Source: Treponema sp.
GTDB lineage: Bacteria > Spirochaetota > Spirochaetia > Treponematales > Breznakiellaceae
Assembly (NCBI GenBank): GCA_031283905.1
Contig: JAITAW010000032.1
Coordinates: 1 to 6,235, forward strand
DNA length: 6,235 nucleotides
Reading direction: 5' to 3'
This document shows, piece after piece, positions 1 to 5,112 of the stretch. The notes under the pieces were generated by a model, which saw only the letters and a program-made list of their open reading frames with translations, was not told the DNA's origin and did no database searches. Both the position numbers and the translations under genes were made by a program. The number at the start of each line of letters is the position of its first letter. Position 1 is the first letter of the stretch.

Positions 1-83
1 CCCGCCGGACCGCTGCCGCATCCCAAAACCAAGGCCGCCATTGCCGCGAAAGCGGCTCCCCTAGATAAAAACCCTTGTATCAT
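1..83 (-). CDS. Lipoprotein, N-terminal 27 codons only (runs off the window)
   Basis: The window opens inside a gene read leftwards from ATG at 83. Visible protein starts MIQGFLSRGAAFAAMAALVL and continues GCGSGPA. It has a positively charged start (Arg8), an Ala/Leu-rich hydrophobic core and a lipobox V-L-G-C with Cys22 as the predicted lipidated residue, so the product should be exported, lipid-modified and membrane-anchored. AGGAG (complement at 94-98) lies 10 bases upstream, inside the repeated leader A1, and this is why I chose the start. No stop is present; only the signal peptide and a few mature residues can be seen, so nothing can be said about function. The next gene upstream is the 205-aa lipoprotein, separated by a 349-base gap with a likely terminator, so this gene probably has its own promoter. 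Confidence 0.75.
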   Translation of the reverse strand, partial: MIQGFLSRGAAFAAMAALVLGCGSGPA

Positions 84-90
84 CGTCTTT

Positions 91-153
91 TTTCTCCTTT
101 GCGTGTTTACACGCCCGCGTTTTAAGCCCGCCGGCAAATTTAATAAAGAATCC
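91..153 (-). repeat. Leader repeat A, copy 1 (contains the ribosome-binding site)
   Basis: These 63 bases are identical to 1056-1118. Read on the minus strand, the unit ends with a small hairpin, GCGTG-TAAA-CACGC, followed at once by the Shine-Dalgarno AAAGGAG; it also holds a direct GCGGGC duplication and an AT-rich start (TTTATTAAATTT). It sits directly before the start codon of the partial lipoprotein. The identity stops at the edges of the unit and does not continue into the genes. Confidence 0.9.
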
Positions 154-203
154 ACGGACAAGCTCCGGGGTATTGAAGATTTCTCCTTGAAATCTTTGCG
201 CCT

Positions 204-224
204 GTGGGGGAACAAATCCCCCAC
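204..224. repeat. Perfect 8-bp inverted repeat (hairpin)
   Basis: GTGGGGGA at 204-211 pairs exactly with TCCCCCAC at 217-224 around a 5-base loop. No T-tract follows on either strand, so it is not an obvious terminator. It lies midway between the terminator of the upstream lipoprotein gene and leader A1. Confidence 0.55.
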
Positions 225-317
225 ACCCCCAGTTTTCCGCCTCAAGGGGCGGGGTATTAAACCAGGTTTTTGAATAAAGTGGTTCGGAAACTGAGGTTTC
301 CAAACAACTTCCGCTTA

Positions 318-344
318 AAAACAGCAAAATGCGGGGCATTTTGC
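318..344 (-). terminator. Probable intrinsic terminator of the 205-aa lipoprotein gene
   Basis: On the minus strand, GCAAAATGC-CCC-GCATTTTGC forms a perfect 9-bp stem (324-332 with 336-344) and is followed by TGTTTTTAAG. The U-run directly after the stem and the position about 90 bases past the stop at 433 fit factor-independent termination in gene direction. The stem is less GC-rich than usual, which is the main doubt. Confidence 0.6.
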
Positions 345-352
345 AAGACTTG

Positions 353-383
353 AACGGACTTTAGTCTAACGGACTTTAGTCCG
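353..383. repeat. Tandem 14-base duplication ending in a small palindrome
   Basis: AACGGACTTTAGTC occurs at 353-366 and again at 368-381, a 15-base period. The second copy closes a short inverted repeat, CGGAC-TTTA-GTCCG (370-383). It lies just past the end of the 205-aa lipoprotein gene, before its terminator. Confidence 0.6.
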
Positions 384-432
384 AAACATCCAACCGGCAA
401 ACAAGTCCAATTAGTAATGAGCAATGAAAACC

Positions 433-1050
433 TCATTTCTGCGCATTGCCAAGTATGACTACAATATCTTCTTCTAGAAGCGTATTAACCGTTACTGTCC
501 GACTGATTACCTTTGGCCCAAACAGGAAATATTTGTTCCCCACTTTCTGTCCGCCAGAGTCAATGACGGGTAATTCGCTGGTAATCTTTATCGTTCCATC
601 CAGGCGGTATCCCTGTTTTGTAAACGCTTCAAGTTTTTCTTTGTCCTTCCTGTTTGTGGCGGGTACTGTTACGGTTATGAAAGCATCATCGTCGACGCTG
701 ATAACCAAAGGCAATCCAGATGATGACAGGTCAAGGGAAGAGCCGTCGTTGATTTCCTTGAAATATTCAATATATGCCCTGCCATTATTGCGGTATTCAT
801 AGTTTCTGACGGCCGGCTCTTCTTTGATGGCATCGTCAAAAAAAGACCGTATATCCGCATTGGTTTCTTGAGACACTTCCCCATTTTCCGCTATTTCCTC
901 AAATACCCCGTAGAACACCATCGTTCCCTTGAACTCCACCGAATAGGTTCCGCTTTTCCCAATGGTTATATCGCAGGTAAATTGTTCCGCTAGTACGCAT
1001 GATGTCAAAAGGAAAGCGCTGCCAACTAACAAGAAAAACCTGGTCTTCAT
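433..1050 (-). CDS. Predicted lipoprotein, 205 aa, function unknown
   Basis: The protein begins MKTRFFLLVGSAFLLTSC: two basic residues, a hydrophobic stretch and a lipobox L-T-S-C, with Cys18 as the probable lipidated residue. Cleavage by signal peptidase I after VLA (residues 19-21) is the alternative. The mature part is acidic and Ser/Thr/Val-rich with alternating patterns suggesting mostly beta strands; Cys26 is the only other cysteine. The layout, with a short N-terminal strand pair (CDITIGKSGTYSVEFKGT) and a late hairpin ending SGGQKVGN, faintly recalls LppM/DUF3153-type lipoproteins, but this is an impression, not an assignment. The start ATG at 1050 has AGGAG eight bases upstream (complement 1059-1063) inside leader A2. 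The downstream hairpin at 318-344 probably ends the transcript. The FN3/DUF1566 lipoprotein lies 116 bases upstream on the same strand and may be co-transcribed. Confidence 0.85.
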   Translation of the reverse strand: MKTRFFLLVGSAFLLTSCVLAEQFTCDITIGKSGTYSVEFKGTMVFYGVFEEIAENGEVSQETNADIRSFFDDAIKEEPAVRNYEYRNNGRAYIEYFKEINDGSSLDLSSSGLPLVISVDDDAFITVTVPATNRKDKEKLEAFTKQGYRLDGTIKITSELPVIDSGGQKVGNKYFLFGPKVISRTVTVNTLLEEDIVVILGNAQK

Positions 1051-1055
1051 CTGTA

Positions 1056-1118
1056 TTTCTCCTTTGCGTGTTTACACGCCCGCGTTTTAAGCCCGCCGGC
1101 AAATTTAATAAAGAATCC
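1056..1118 (-). repeat. Leader repeat A, copy 2 (contains the ribosome-binding site)
   Basis: It is identical over all 63 bases to 91-153 and lies six bases before the start codon of the 205-aa lipoprotein. The hairpin GCGTG-TAAA-CACGC is directly 5' of AAAGGAG on the minus strand. Together with the 48 bases that follow (1119-1166) it fills the whole gap between two lipoprotein genes; I saw no convincing terminator in that gap. Confidence 0.9.
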
Positions 1119-1166
1119 CCGGTGCGCCGGAAAAGCCGCCCTGATGATTACGCTGCGCTGTCCCGC

Positions 1167-2345
1167 CTAAAACTGCCGGATGGCGCGGACATACAGTGAA
1201 GTATCCTTGCTTTCAATACCCTGTCCGCCATCGCTGAATCTCTGAAACCATGAACGATTCTGATCCCAACTATAAGCATCAGAGGAAGTCCAGTATGAAC
1301 CGCTTTGAAAACCGCCCAAACTCTTTGCCTTGAGGTTTTTGTATATCAGATCAAGCTCGTCTTTACTCGGCAAAAACCAGTCGTCAAATCCTTCATATTC
1401 ATAAGCCTCAACCACTTGCGCTGCCTTCATGATTTCCCCCTCTTGGTTAAGGAACTCAACGATAAGTTGGGTGTTTCGCTTCCCGTTCCCTATACCAGCG
1501 ATGGTGCCATCCACCCCCTTTCTGTTTGAACCCCATTGCCATACACCGGGAATATCCGCGGGCGCGGCTTCCAGATACCGCCAGCCGTTCATAGTGAAAC
1601 CCAGGTCATAAAATACAATGCCCCCTGCAGGTCCCGTGTCGCCTACCTTGTAGACTTTTGGCGAGGAGGCGCTGGTTGCGGAAACAGAGCTGGATAGTTC
1701 GCTTTCCTTCTCGACGTTTACCGAGCTTACCTTGTAGTAATAGGTGGTACTTGGGGATAATCCTGAATCGGTATAGGAAGCAGCGGTTGTTGAAGCAATG
1801 AAAGCATAGGCGCCGGACTCGCTGGTGCTGCGGTATACCTTATAGCCCGTTGCGCCCGGTACCGAAGCCCACGACACGAGGATGCTGCTTGACGACTGCG
1901 GCGCTGCGGCTACGCCGGAGGGTACGCTTGGTACGCCGGAGGTGCTGGTGATTGCGGAAACAGAGTTGGATAGCTCGCTTTCCCCTGCGGCGGTTACTGC
2001 GCTTACCTTGTAATAATAGGTGGTACTTGGGGATAATCCTGAATCGGTATAGGAAGCAGCAGTTGTCGAATTTACCGGCGTATATGTACCATCCGCGCTG
2101 GTGCTGCGGTATACCTTATAGCTTGTTGCGTCCGATACCGAAGCCCACGACACAAGGATGGTGCTTGACGACTGCGCTGTTGCCCCTATACCGGATATGG
2201 TTATAGTGTTGGTGTTATCGTTTTCGTTGTCGTTATTCGAGGTTACGGTGTTTATATTGCATCCCGTACCTGACAAGAAACCGAATACCAGCAGTATGCC
2301 GAGTATTCCCGCAATTAACCTTTTACGGTTCATATTTGTCTTCAT
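1167..2345 (-). CDS. FN3-FN3-DUF1566 surface lipoprotein, 392 aa
   Basis: Signal peptide residues 1-28 end in the lipobox S-G-T-G-C, so Cys29 is the likely lipid anchor. An Asn/Asp/Thr-rich linker (30-47) follows, then two fibronectin type III domains (about 48-132 and 140-224), each with the typical ILVSW and SGLSPSTTYYYKVS strand motifs. Residues 230-392 match the DUF1566 (Lcl C-terminal) pattern: GGIVFYDLG, RYLEAAP, a central AGIGNGKRNT, DDWFLPSKDEL, YWTSS and a terminal VRAIRQF. The layout suggests an exposed adhesin or binding protein held off the membrane by FN3 spacers. That is inference; no ligand is known. The frame is open back to a GTG at 2372, but those codons read through the leader hairpin and Shine-Dalgarno, so I start at ATG 2345 with AGGAG seven bases upstream. 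The two FN3 units are also very alike in DNA. Confidence 0.9.
   Translation of the reverse strand: MKTNMNRKRLIAGILGILLVFGFLSGTGCNINTVTSNNDNENDNTNTITISGIGATAQSSSTILVSWASVSDATSYKVYRSTSADGTYTPVNSTTAASYTDSGLSPSTTYYYKVSAVTAAGESELSNSVSAITSTSGVPSVPSGVAAAPQSSSSILVSWASVPGATGYKVYRSTSESGAYAFIASTTAASYTDSGLSPSTTYYYKVSSVNVEKESELSSSVSATSASSPKVYKVGDTGPAGGIVFYDLGFTMNGWRYLEAAPADIPGVWQWGSNRKGVDGTIAGIGNGKRNTQLIVEFLNQEGEIMKAAQVVEAYEYEGFDDWFLPSKDELDLIYKNLKAKSLGGFQSGSYWTSSDAYSWDQNRSWFQRFSDGGQGIESKDTSLYVRAIRQF
1674..2171 (-). repeat. Two near-identical FN3 units in tandem, 276-base period
   Basis: Inside the FN3/DUF1566 gene, blocks recur exactly 276 bases (92 codons) apart. Positions 1741-1784 equal 2017-2060 (44 bases), 1821-1845 equal 2097-2121, and the ACCGAAGCCCACGACAC block at 1861 recurs at 2137. 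Divergence is concentrated in short loops and in the linker. This points to a recent internal duplication and gives a substrate for gain or loss of FN3 units by recombination. Confidence 0.85.
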
Positions 2346-2350
2346 CTTTA

Positions 2351-2397
2351 TTCTCCTTTGCGTGTTTACCACGCCCGCGTTTTAAGCCCGCCGGCAA
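2351..2397 (-). repeat. Leader repeat A, copy 3 (shorter, one-base insertion in the hairpin loop)
   Basis: It matches copies 1 and 2 from the Shine-Dalgarno to CCGGCAA, then diverges (CTTGTATAG instead of ATTTAATAA). One extra C lies in GTTTACCACGC, which enlarges the loop of the small hairpin (GCGTG-GTAAA-CACGC) but leaves the 5-bp stem intact. It provides the ribosome-binding site of the FN3/DUF1566 gene. Confidence 0.85.
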
Positions 2398-2418
2398 CTT
2401 GTATAGTACCCGCTCAAG

Positions 2419-2445
2419 CAGGCAAAAAAGCCCCTGCCCCTGGGG
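2419..2445 (-). terminator. Weak terminator-like sequence after the AsmA-like gene
   Basis: About ten bases past the stop at 2454 the minus strand reads ACCCCAGGGGCAGGGGCTTTTTTG. CCCC can pair with the second GGGG around a 7-base loop, and a run of six T follows. The T-run is good but the stem is only four base pairs, so termination here is doubtful. Confidence 0.3.
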
Positions 2446-2453
2446 TCCCCCGG

Positions 2454-3563
2454 CTATTCGCCGATTGCGAAAGGCTTTCCGCCATTTATGGAGAGGCTTG
2501 CGTTCATCGCAAAGGGGTTGCGGCTTAGTTCCTCAAAGCTCACCGGGGAGGGGATGTTTGTTTTTAGTTCAAGCTTTCCGGGTTTCGCGATAAATTTCGC
2601 CGCTTCGTTCACGAACCTTTCCCCGTCGATTCCGCCCATCTCCGCGAACATCATGAAGGTTTCGTTTAACTGCTCTGCGGCGCTCTCTCTGCCGCCGGGC
2701 ATTTCCGCGAGTTCAAAAACATGATCCAAAAATGATTTATCGGTATAGGCAAGTGTAAAGGATGTAACCTTCCCTATTTCTACAGAGTTAAACAGGGCAA
2801 ATAGGGGTATTTCTCCGGACTCAAGGAATTCGCGGGGCAAAGAGATGCCAATATCGGCTTTTATCGTAAAAAGATTTGTCCCGTCGATGACAAGCCTAAC
2901 CGTATTAACGTTGCCGGAAAGGGAATTTTTAAGATTGAACTGTGAAAGCCGGTACTCCGGGCGCAGCGCGGGAAGCGGTGCAAACTGCCGGACATCTATT
3001 GCCAATTCCTTTAACGATACCGATGAGTGAAGCGGGATTTTCCCTTCGGCGTAACCAACATCGGCGTTGAGGCTCCCCAGAGAAAAGTACGTCTGCCCTT
3101 GCCTGAAGGCCGCATCGCTCAAGCGGATACTTCCCAGTTTTTTGACGGCTTCAATGGGGGAGCCCTCGAACTGGGCCTTATCCACGGAAAAATCATGCAC
3201 CGAGAGGCGTTTGACGGTAATGCCCGTATCCTCTGCGGAAAAGGACAGGTTACGGGCGTCCACAGAACCCGCAAAAAGGTCTTCTCTGCCCATGTCAAGG
3301 GACAGGGTAACTTTTTTCGCTTCGAGGAAGGCGCTGTCTCTCTCTCCGAATTCCAGTTTTTCAACTACCAAATGCCCAAAGATCGGGACGTAGTATACCC
3401 TTTTGACACTCCACATATCTGCGGGAATTCCCGCTTCCGCGAGGGCATTGCCCAGCCTCGCCGCTGCTTCTTTTGACGTGGCCAGGGGGATCCCTACAAA
3501 GAGGACCACCACTACCGCAATGACGACCGACGATAGTATTGCTATTTTCTCCGTTTTTTTCAT
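2454..3563 (-). CDS. Membrane-anchored envelope protein, AsmA/DUF748-like, 369 aa
   Basis: One transmembrane segment at about residues 7-29 (IAILSSVVIAVVVVLFVGIP) after a short basic start, with no lipobox, suggests an N-in anchor and a large extracytoplasmic domain. The rest alternates amphipathic strands: residues 50-90 read as a helix followed by 'V-x-x-V…LVVEKLEFG' and 'LEAKKVTLSLD', and later segments repeat the 'linker, then LSFSAEDTGITVKRL-type strand' pattern. This order (anchor, short helix, repeated beta strands naming successive layers) is like AsmA/DUF748 proteins, which contribute to envelope lipid transport or outer-membrane homeostasis. The likeness is by pattern only. The start at 3563 is supported by two AGGAG motifs (complements 3570-3574 and 3579-3583), 6 and 15 bases upstream. 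Its leader belongs to neither repeat family. Confidence 0.8.
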   Translation of the reverse strand: MKKTEKIAILSSVVIAVVVVLFVGIPLATSKEAAARLGNALAEAGIPADMWSVKRVYYVPIFGHLVVEKLEFGERDSAFLEAKKVTLSLDMGREDLFAGSVDARNLSFSAEDTGITVKRLSVHDFSVDKAQFEGSPIEAVKKLGSIRLSDAAFRQGQTYFSLGSLNADVGYAEGKIPLHSSVSLKELAIDVRQFAPLPALRPEYRLSQFNLKNSLSGNVNTVRLVIDGTNLFTIKADIGISLPREFLESGEIPLFALFNSVEIGKVTSFTLAYTDKSFLDHVFELAEMPGGRESAAEQLNETFMMFAEMGGIDGERFVNEAAKFIAKPGKLELKTNIPSPVSFEELSRNPFAMNASLSINGGKPFAIGE

Positions 3564-3606
3564 GATTTTCTCCTTTTTCTCCTATGGATTGTTTTGATTG
3601 TTGTTT

Positions 3607-3794
3607 TCACGGTTTTTGTTCCTCTAGTCCGCCTTCTTTGATAAAGAAGGGATGCTTTGTTACCCTTGCTGCACCGTACAGGCATAAAGCATCCGTATAC
3701 ATGCCTTTGTTTTCCCATGTGCCTGGAAGTACAACAAATTGGGCACTGTTTTCTGACGGGAACCCATGCCGTCCCGCCTCGGCCCGTCCAGGGT
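3607..3794 (-). other. Spacer with a coding-like frame; possible gene remnant
   Basis: The 231-base gap between the 61-aa gene and the AsmA-like gene carries a minus-strand frame open through the whole gap and closing with TGA at 3607-3609. It includes AQFVVLPGTWENKG and ends LEEQKP. There is no ATG with a Shine-Dalgarno: the only in-frame ATG gives about 31 codons. It could be a 3' remnant or chance. The gap also holds two hairpins: CCTTCTTT-GAT-AAAGAAGG (3632-3650), and GGATGCTTT at 3650-3658 pairing with AAAGCATCC at 3686-3694. No convincing promoter was found. Confidence 0.2.
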
Positions 3795-3980
3795 CTACTT
3801 GTTCCGGTAGTTGCTGCCCTTAGCCCATGCTTCGTAGTTGCCGCACGATCTACAGTTTGTGTCCGACTTGCACTTAGCGTCCCGGGTGTAGCCGTCCTGA
3901 TAGGCCTCTGTCAGGTAACAGCGGCTGCTTGGATGGTCGTAATGAGGGCAGCATCCAGACGCGGTACGTGGTCTATCCAT
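3795..3980 (-). CDS. Small Cys-containing protein, 61 aa (intact paralogue)
   Basis: The protein has six cysteines (10, 11, 21, 37, 43, 46) and several His (13, 16), in the order CCPHYDHPSSRCYL, CKSD, CRSCGNYEAW, ending GSNYRNK. There is no signal peptide or membrane segment, so it is probably cytoplasmic; Cys/His spacing would allow metal binding, but the fold is unknown to me. ATG 3980 has AGGAG eight bases upstream within leader B1. A second copy at 4823-5006 is about 60% identical once two lost bases are restored, including the MDRP start and the GNYEAWA(K/R)GSNY(R/M)NK end, and conservation between the two supports this being a real gene. Only Cys21 and Cys37 are shared by both, so the CxxC at 43-46 is not essential to the family. 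Confidence 0.7.
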   Translation of the reverse strand: MDRPRTASGCCPHYDHPSSRCYLTEAYQDGYTRDAKCKSDTNCRSCGNYEAWAKGSNYRNK

Positions 3981-3981
3981 G

Positions 3982-4081
3982 ATTTTTTCTCCTTCTGCGG
4001 TTTACTGTCCCGCTTGACAATGCGTTCCGGCTATGCCGGAACAGGTATGTTTCACCGCAAAAGCGGTTAAAACCCGGTAAA
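3982..4081 (-). repeat. Leader repeat B, copy 1 (longest copy, contains the ribosome-binding site)
   Basis: Positions 3982-4055 match 6162-6235 with only two adjacent mismatches (TT versus CG near 4013). On the minus strand the unit reads: TTTACCGGGTTTTAACC, hairpin ACCGC-TTTT-GCGGT (4054-4067), GAAACATACCT, an 8-bp hairpin GTTCCGGC-ATA-GCCGGAAC (4024-4042), a GGGACAGTAAACCGC tract, then AGAAGGAG. It directly precedes the intact 61-aa gene. Its outer end touches the hairpin at 4083-4112. Confidence 0.88.
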
Positions 4082-4082
4082 T

Positions 4083-4112
4083 GGCGTCTGACAGTCCTGC
4101 GCTGCCAGACGC
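4083..4112 (-). terminator. Strong hairpin after the TPR gene, possible terminator
   Basis: On the minus strand GGCGTCTG pairs with CAGACGCC (8 bp), extended by a G-U pair and CAG/CTG to a 12-pair stem around a 7-base loop. The opposite strand would have an A-C mismatch in place of the G-U pair, so the structure suits RNA read in gene direction. It lies 34 bases past the TPR stop. The following sequence, ATTTACCGGGTTTT, is only a poor U-tract, hence moderate confidence in termination. Confidence 0.4.
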
Positions 4113-4146
4113 CCCTGCGTTCCGATTGGGCTTCTCCTCCTTTATG

Positions 4147-4740
4147 TCAGAGCCCTAGATTTCCAATGTTCCTTATGCCTTCATATACTTTCTTTCGTAA
4201 TTCCCGCTCTTCGGTCATACTTTTGAGCTGTATCCGCAGAGGGTCTTCGTACTTTTTCCACGCAATGTCATTGTCAATTATTTGCAAAGCGGCCTGGTTG
4301 TCTTTGATGGCGAGATCAATATATTTGAAAAAGTTGCGTTCATCGCCTGCGGCACGGGACTCTTTGCATTTGCTATAATACCCGCTGCTGCGGGAACTAT
4401 AAGCTGTAAGATCCGGGGCAAGCCGGATAACTTCGGTAAAGTCCTTGATTGCCTCGTCGTGGTTCCCTTTTTCTTTATACATCATGCCGCGCGCGCCATA
4501 GAGTTGATCGTCATTCGGATTGAGACGTATAGCCTCGGTGAGATCCGCTATAGCCTGGCCGATATCGCCTTTCTGATAAGTCGCCACTCCCCGGTTAAAA
4601 TACGCAGCGAGAAGATCCTTCTTTGCCGCTTCAAGATTCGGGTCGAGACGGCACGCCTCGATGAAGTCCGCGATAGCCCGGTCAAAGTCCTCTTGGTTAA
4701 AAGACGATTCGCCCCGCTTGAGATATTCCTGTACATTCAT
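4147..4740 (-). CDS. TPR-repeat protein, 197 aa
   Basis: Three clear tetratricopeptide repeats occur at about residues 2-35, 46-79 and 80-112, each ending in the canonical A(I)xDFxEAxRLxPN-type helix (for example QAIADLTEAIRLNPND). A degenerate fourth helix pair covers about 113-155 (YYSKCKESRA… AIKDNQAALQI), and the tail (165-197) is basic and helical. TPR proteins act as protein-binding scaffolds; the partner here is unknown. There is no signal peptide, so it is probably cytoplasmic, unlike many exported TPR proteins. The frame stays open upstream to 4791, but ATG 4740 has AGGAG six bases before it (complement 4747-4751) and the upstream codons read through that site. Its leader keeps the CGCAAAGGAG core but lacks both long repeat families. 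An AT-rich patch at about 4768-4795 could hold a promoter; I could not fix -35/-10 boxes. Confidence 0.88.
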   Translation of the reverse strand: MNVQEYLKRGESSFNQEDFDRAIADFIEACRLDPNLEAAKKDLLAAYFNRGVATYQKGDIGQAIADLTEAIRLNPNDDQLYGARGMMYKEKGNHDEAIKDFTEVIRLAPDLTAYSSRSSGYYSKCKESRAAGDERNFFKYIDLAIKDNQAALQIIDNDIAWKKYEDPLRIQLKSMTEERELRKKVYEGIRNIGNLGL

Positions 4741-4822
4741 AAAAAACTCCTTTGCGCTTATAGTCCGCATGACTTTTAGTTTAATTTTCAAAGCAACGGC
4801 ACGGTTGCTGCTGCTGTTCAGC

Positions 4823-5006
4823 CTATTTGTTCATATAGTTGCTGCCCCTTGCCCACGCTTCGTAGTTACCGCGGGTTTTACGCTTTGATCGGGCTTGCAG
4901 TGGTACTCCTGCGTACTTCCATCCTTGTATTGATCCGGTAGATAGCACCGGCGGCTGGGATGGTCGAAGTGCGGCACATTCCCGGAACACGTCTTGGTCT
5001 GTCCAT
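4823..5006 (-). pseudogene. Small Cys-containing gene with two frameshifts, paralogue of 3795-3980
   Basis: From ATG 5006 to TAG 4823 there are 184 bases, exactly two fewer than the 186 of the intact copy. The homologous protein is spread over all three minus-strand frames: MDRP, then KTCSGNVPHFDHPSRRCYL to QSVK, then RGNYEAWARGSNYMNK. Adding one A at the AA near 4994-4995 and one in the AAAA at 4876-4879 restores a 61-aa protein with 37 of 61 residues identical to the intact copy. As given, the ATG frame stops after 42 mostly unrelated residues. Both losses are in A-runs, so decay, sequencing or assembly error, or slippage are all possible. AGGAG lies six bases upstream of the ATG (complement 5013-5017). 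Conserved cysteines are 21 and 37; Cys7 is unique to this copy. Confidence 0.75.
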
Positions 5007-5034
5007 AGTTTTCTCCTTTGCGTGTTTGCGGTAC

Positions 5035-5065
5035 CGGGGTGAAACGGCAAAGCCGTCTCACCCCG
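5035..5065 (-). repeat. Strong 14-pair hairpin between the membrane-protein gene and the broken small gene
   Basis: CGGGGTGAAACGGC at 5035-5048 pairs with GCCGTCTCACCCCG at 5052-5065 around an AAA loop. The single imperfect position is A-C on the plus strand but G-U on the minus strand, so the structure is complete only as minus-strand RNA. It starts 48 bases past the stop at 5113 and lies 29 bases before the small gene. A T-run exists only on the plus strand (5072-5077), and there it is 6 bases off the stem, so ordinary termination is doubtful; a processing, stability or leader role is as likely. Confidence 0.6.
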
Positions 5066-5112
5066 CCGTGCTTTTTTGTTATGGAATGACCCCATTAAAA
5101 CCTTCAACAAAG

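Larger units (their letters stand above)
84..432. other. 349-base gene-free spacer, dense in inverted repeats
   Basis: This spacer between the 205-aa lipoprotein and the partial lipoprotein holds leader repeat A1 (91-153), five perfect short inverted repeats (176-196, 204-224, 286-301, 324-344, 370-383) and a 15-base-period tandem duplication (353-381). A long minus-strand frame (61-339) crosses it but runs out through the repeat and into the signal peptide of the next gene in another frame, so I do not call it a gene. No clear -35/-10 pair was found. Confidence 0.6.

Noticed and set aside
61..339. Minus-strand 92-codon frame in the first spacer
   Set aside because: It runs through the terminator hairpin, the 204-224 hairpin and the repeated leader A1 and ends inside the next gene's signal peptide in another frame; it has no ribosome-binding site.
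2346..2372. GTG start nine codons upstream in the FN3/DUF1566 gene
   Set aside because: These codons are the leader hairpin and the Shine-Dalgarno itself; the frame is open only because of a one-base insertion in this leader copy.
91..2397. CRISPR array
   Set aside because: The repeats are about 1 kb apart with genes between them, not short spacers.
3027..3476. Plus-strand 149-codon frame opposite the AsmA-like gene
   Set aside because: It is antisense to a well-supported gene with a membrane anchor and ribosome-binding site; it shows no domain and no start signal.
3632..3650. Hairpin CCTTCTTT-GAT-AAAGAAGG as a terminator for the 61-aa gene
   Set aside because: No U-run follows on the minus strand (the sequence continues CGGACTAGAGG).
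3657..4070. Plus-strand 137-codon frame opposite the 61-aa gene
   Set aside because: It runs through leader B1 hairpins and opposite a gene with a conserved paralogue; no ribosome-binding site and no recognisable domain.
4282..4779. Plus-strand 165-codon frame opposite the TPR gene
   Set aside because: It is the mirror of clear TPR repeats on the other strand.
4741..4791. 17-codon upstream extension of the TPR gene
   Set aside because: It crosses the CGCAAAGGAG site that serves ATG 4740; TPR1 begins right after that ATG.
4765..4800. Promoter for the TPR gene (TTGAAA … TATAAG)
   Set aside because: The two boxes are about 23 bases apart, too far for a standard sigma-70-type promoter, and no better pair was seen.
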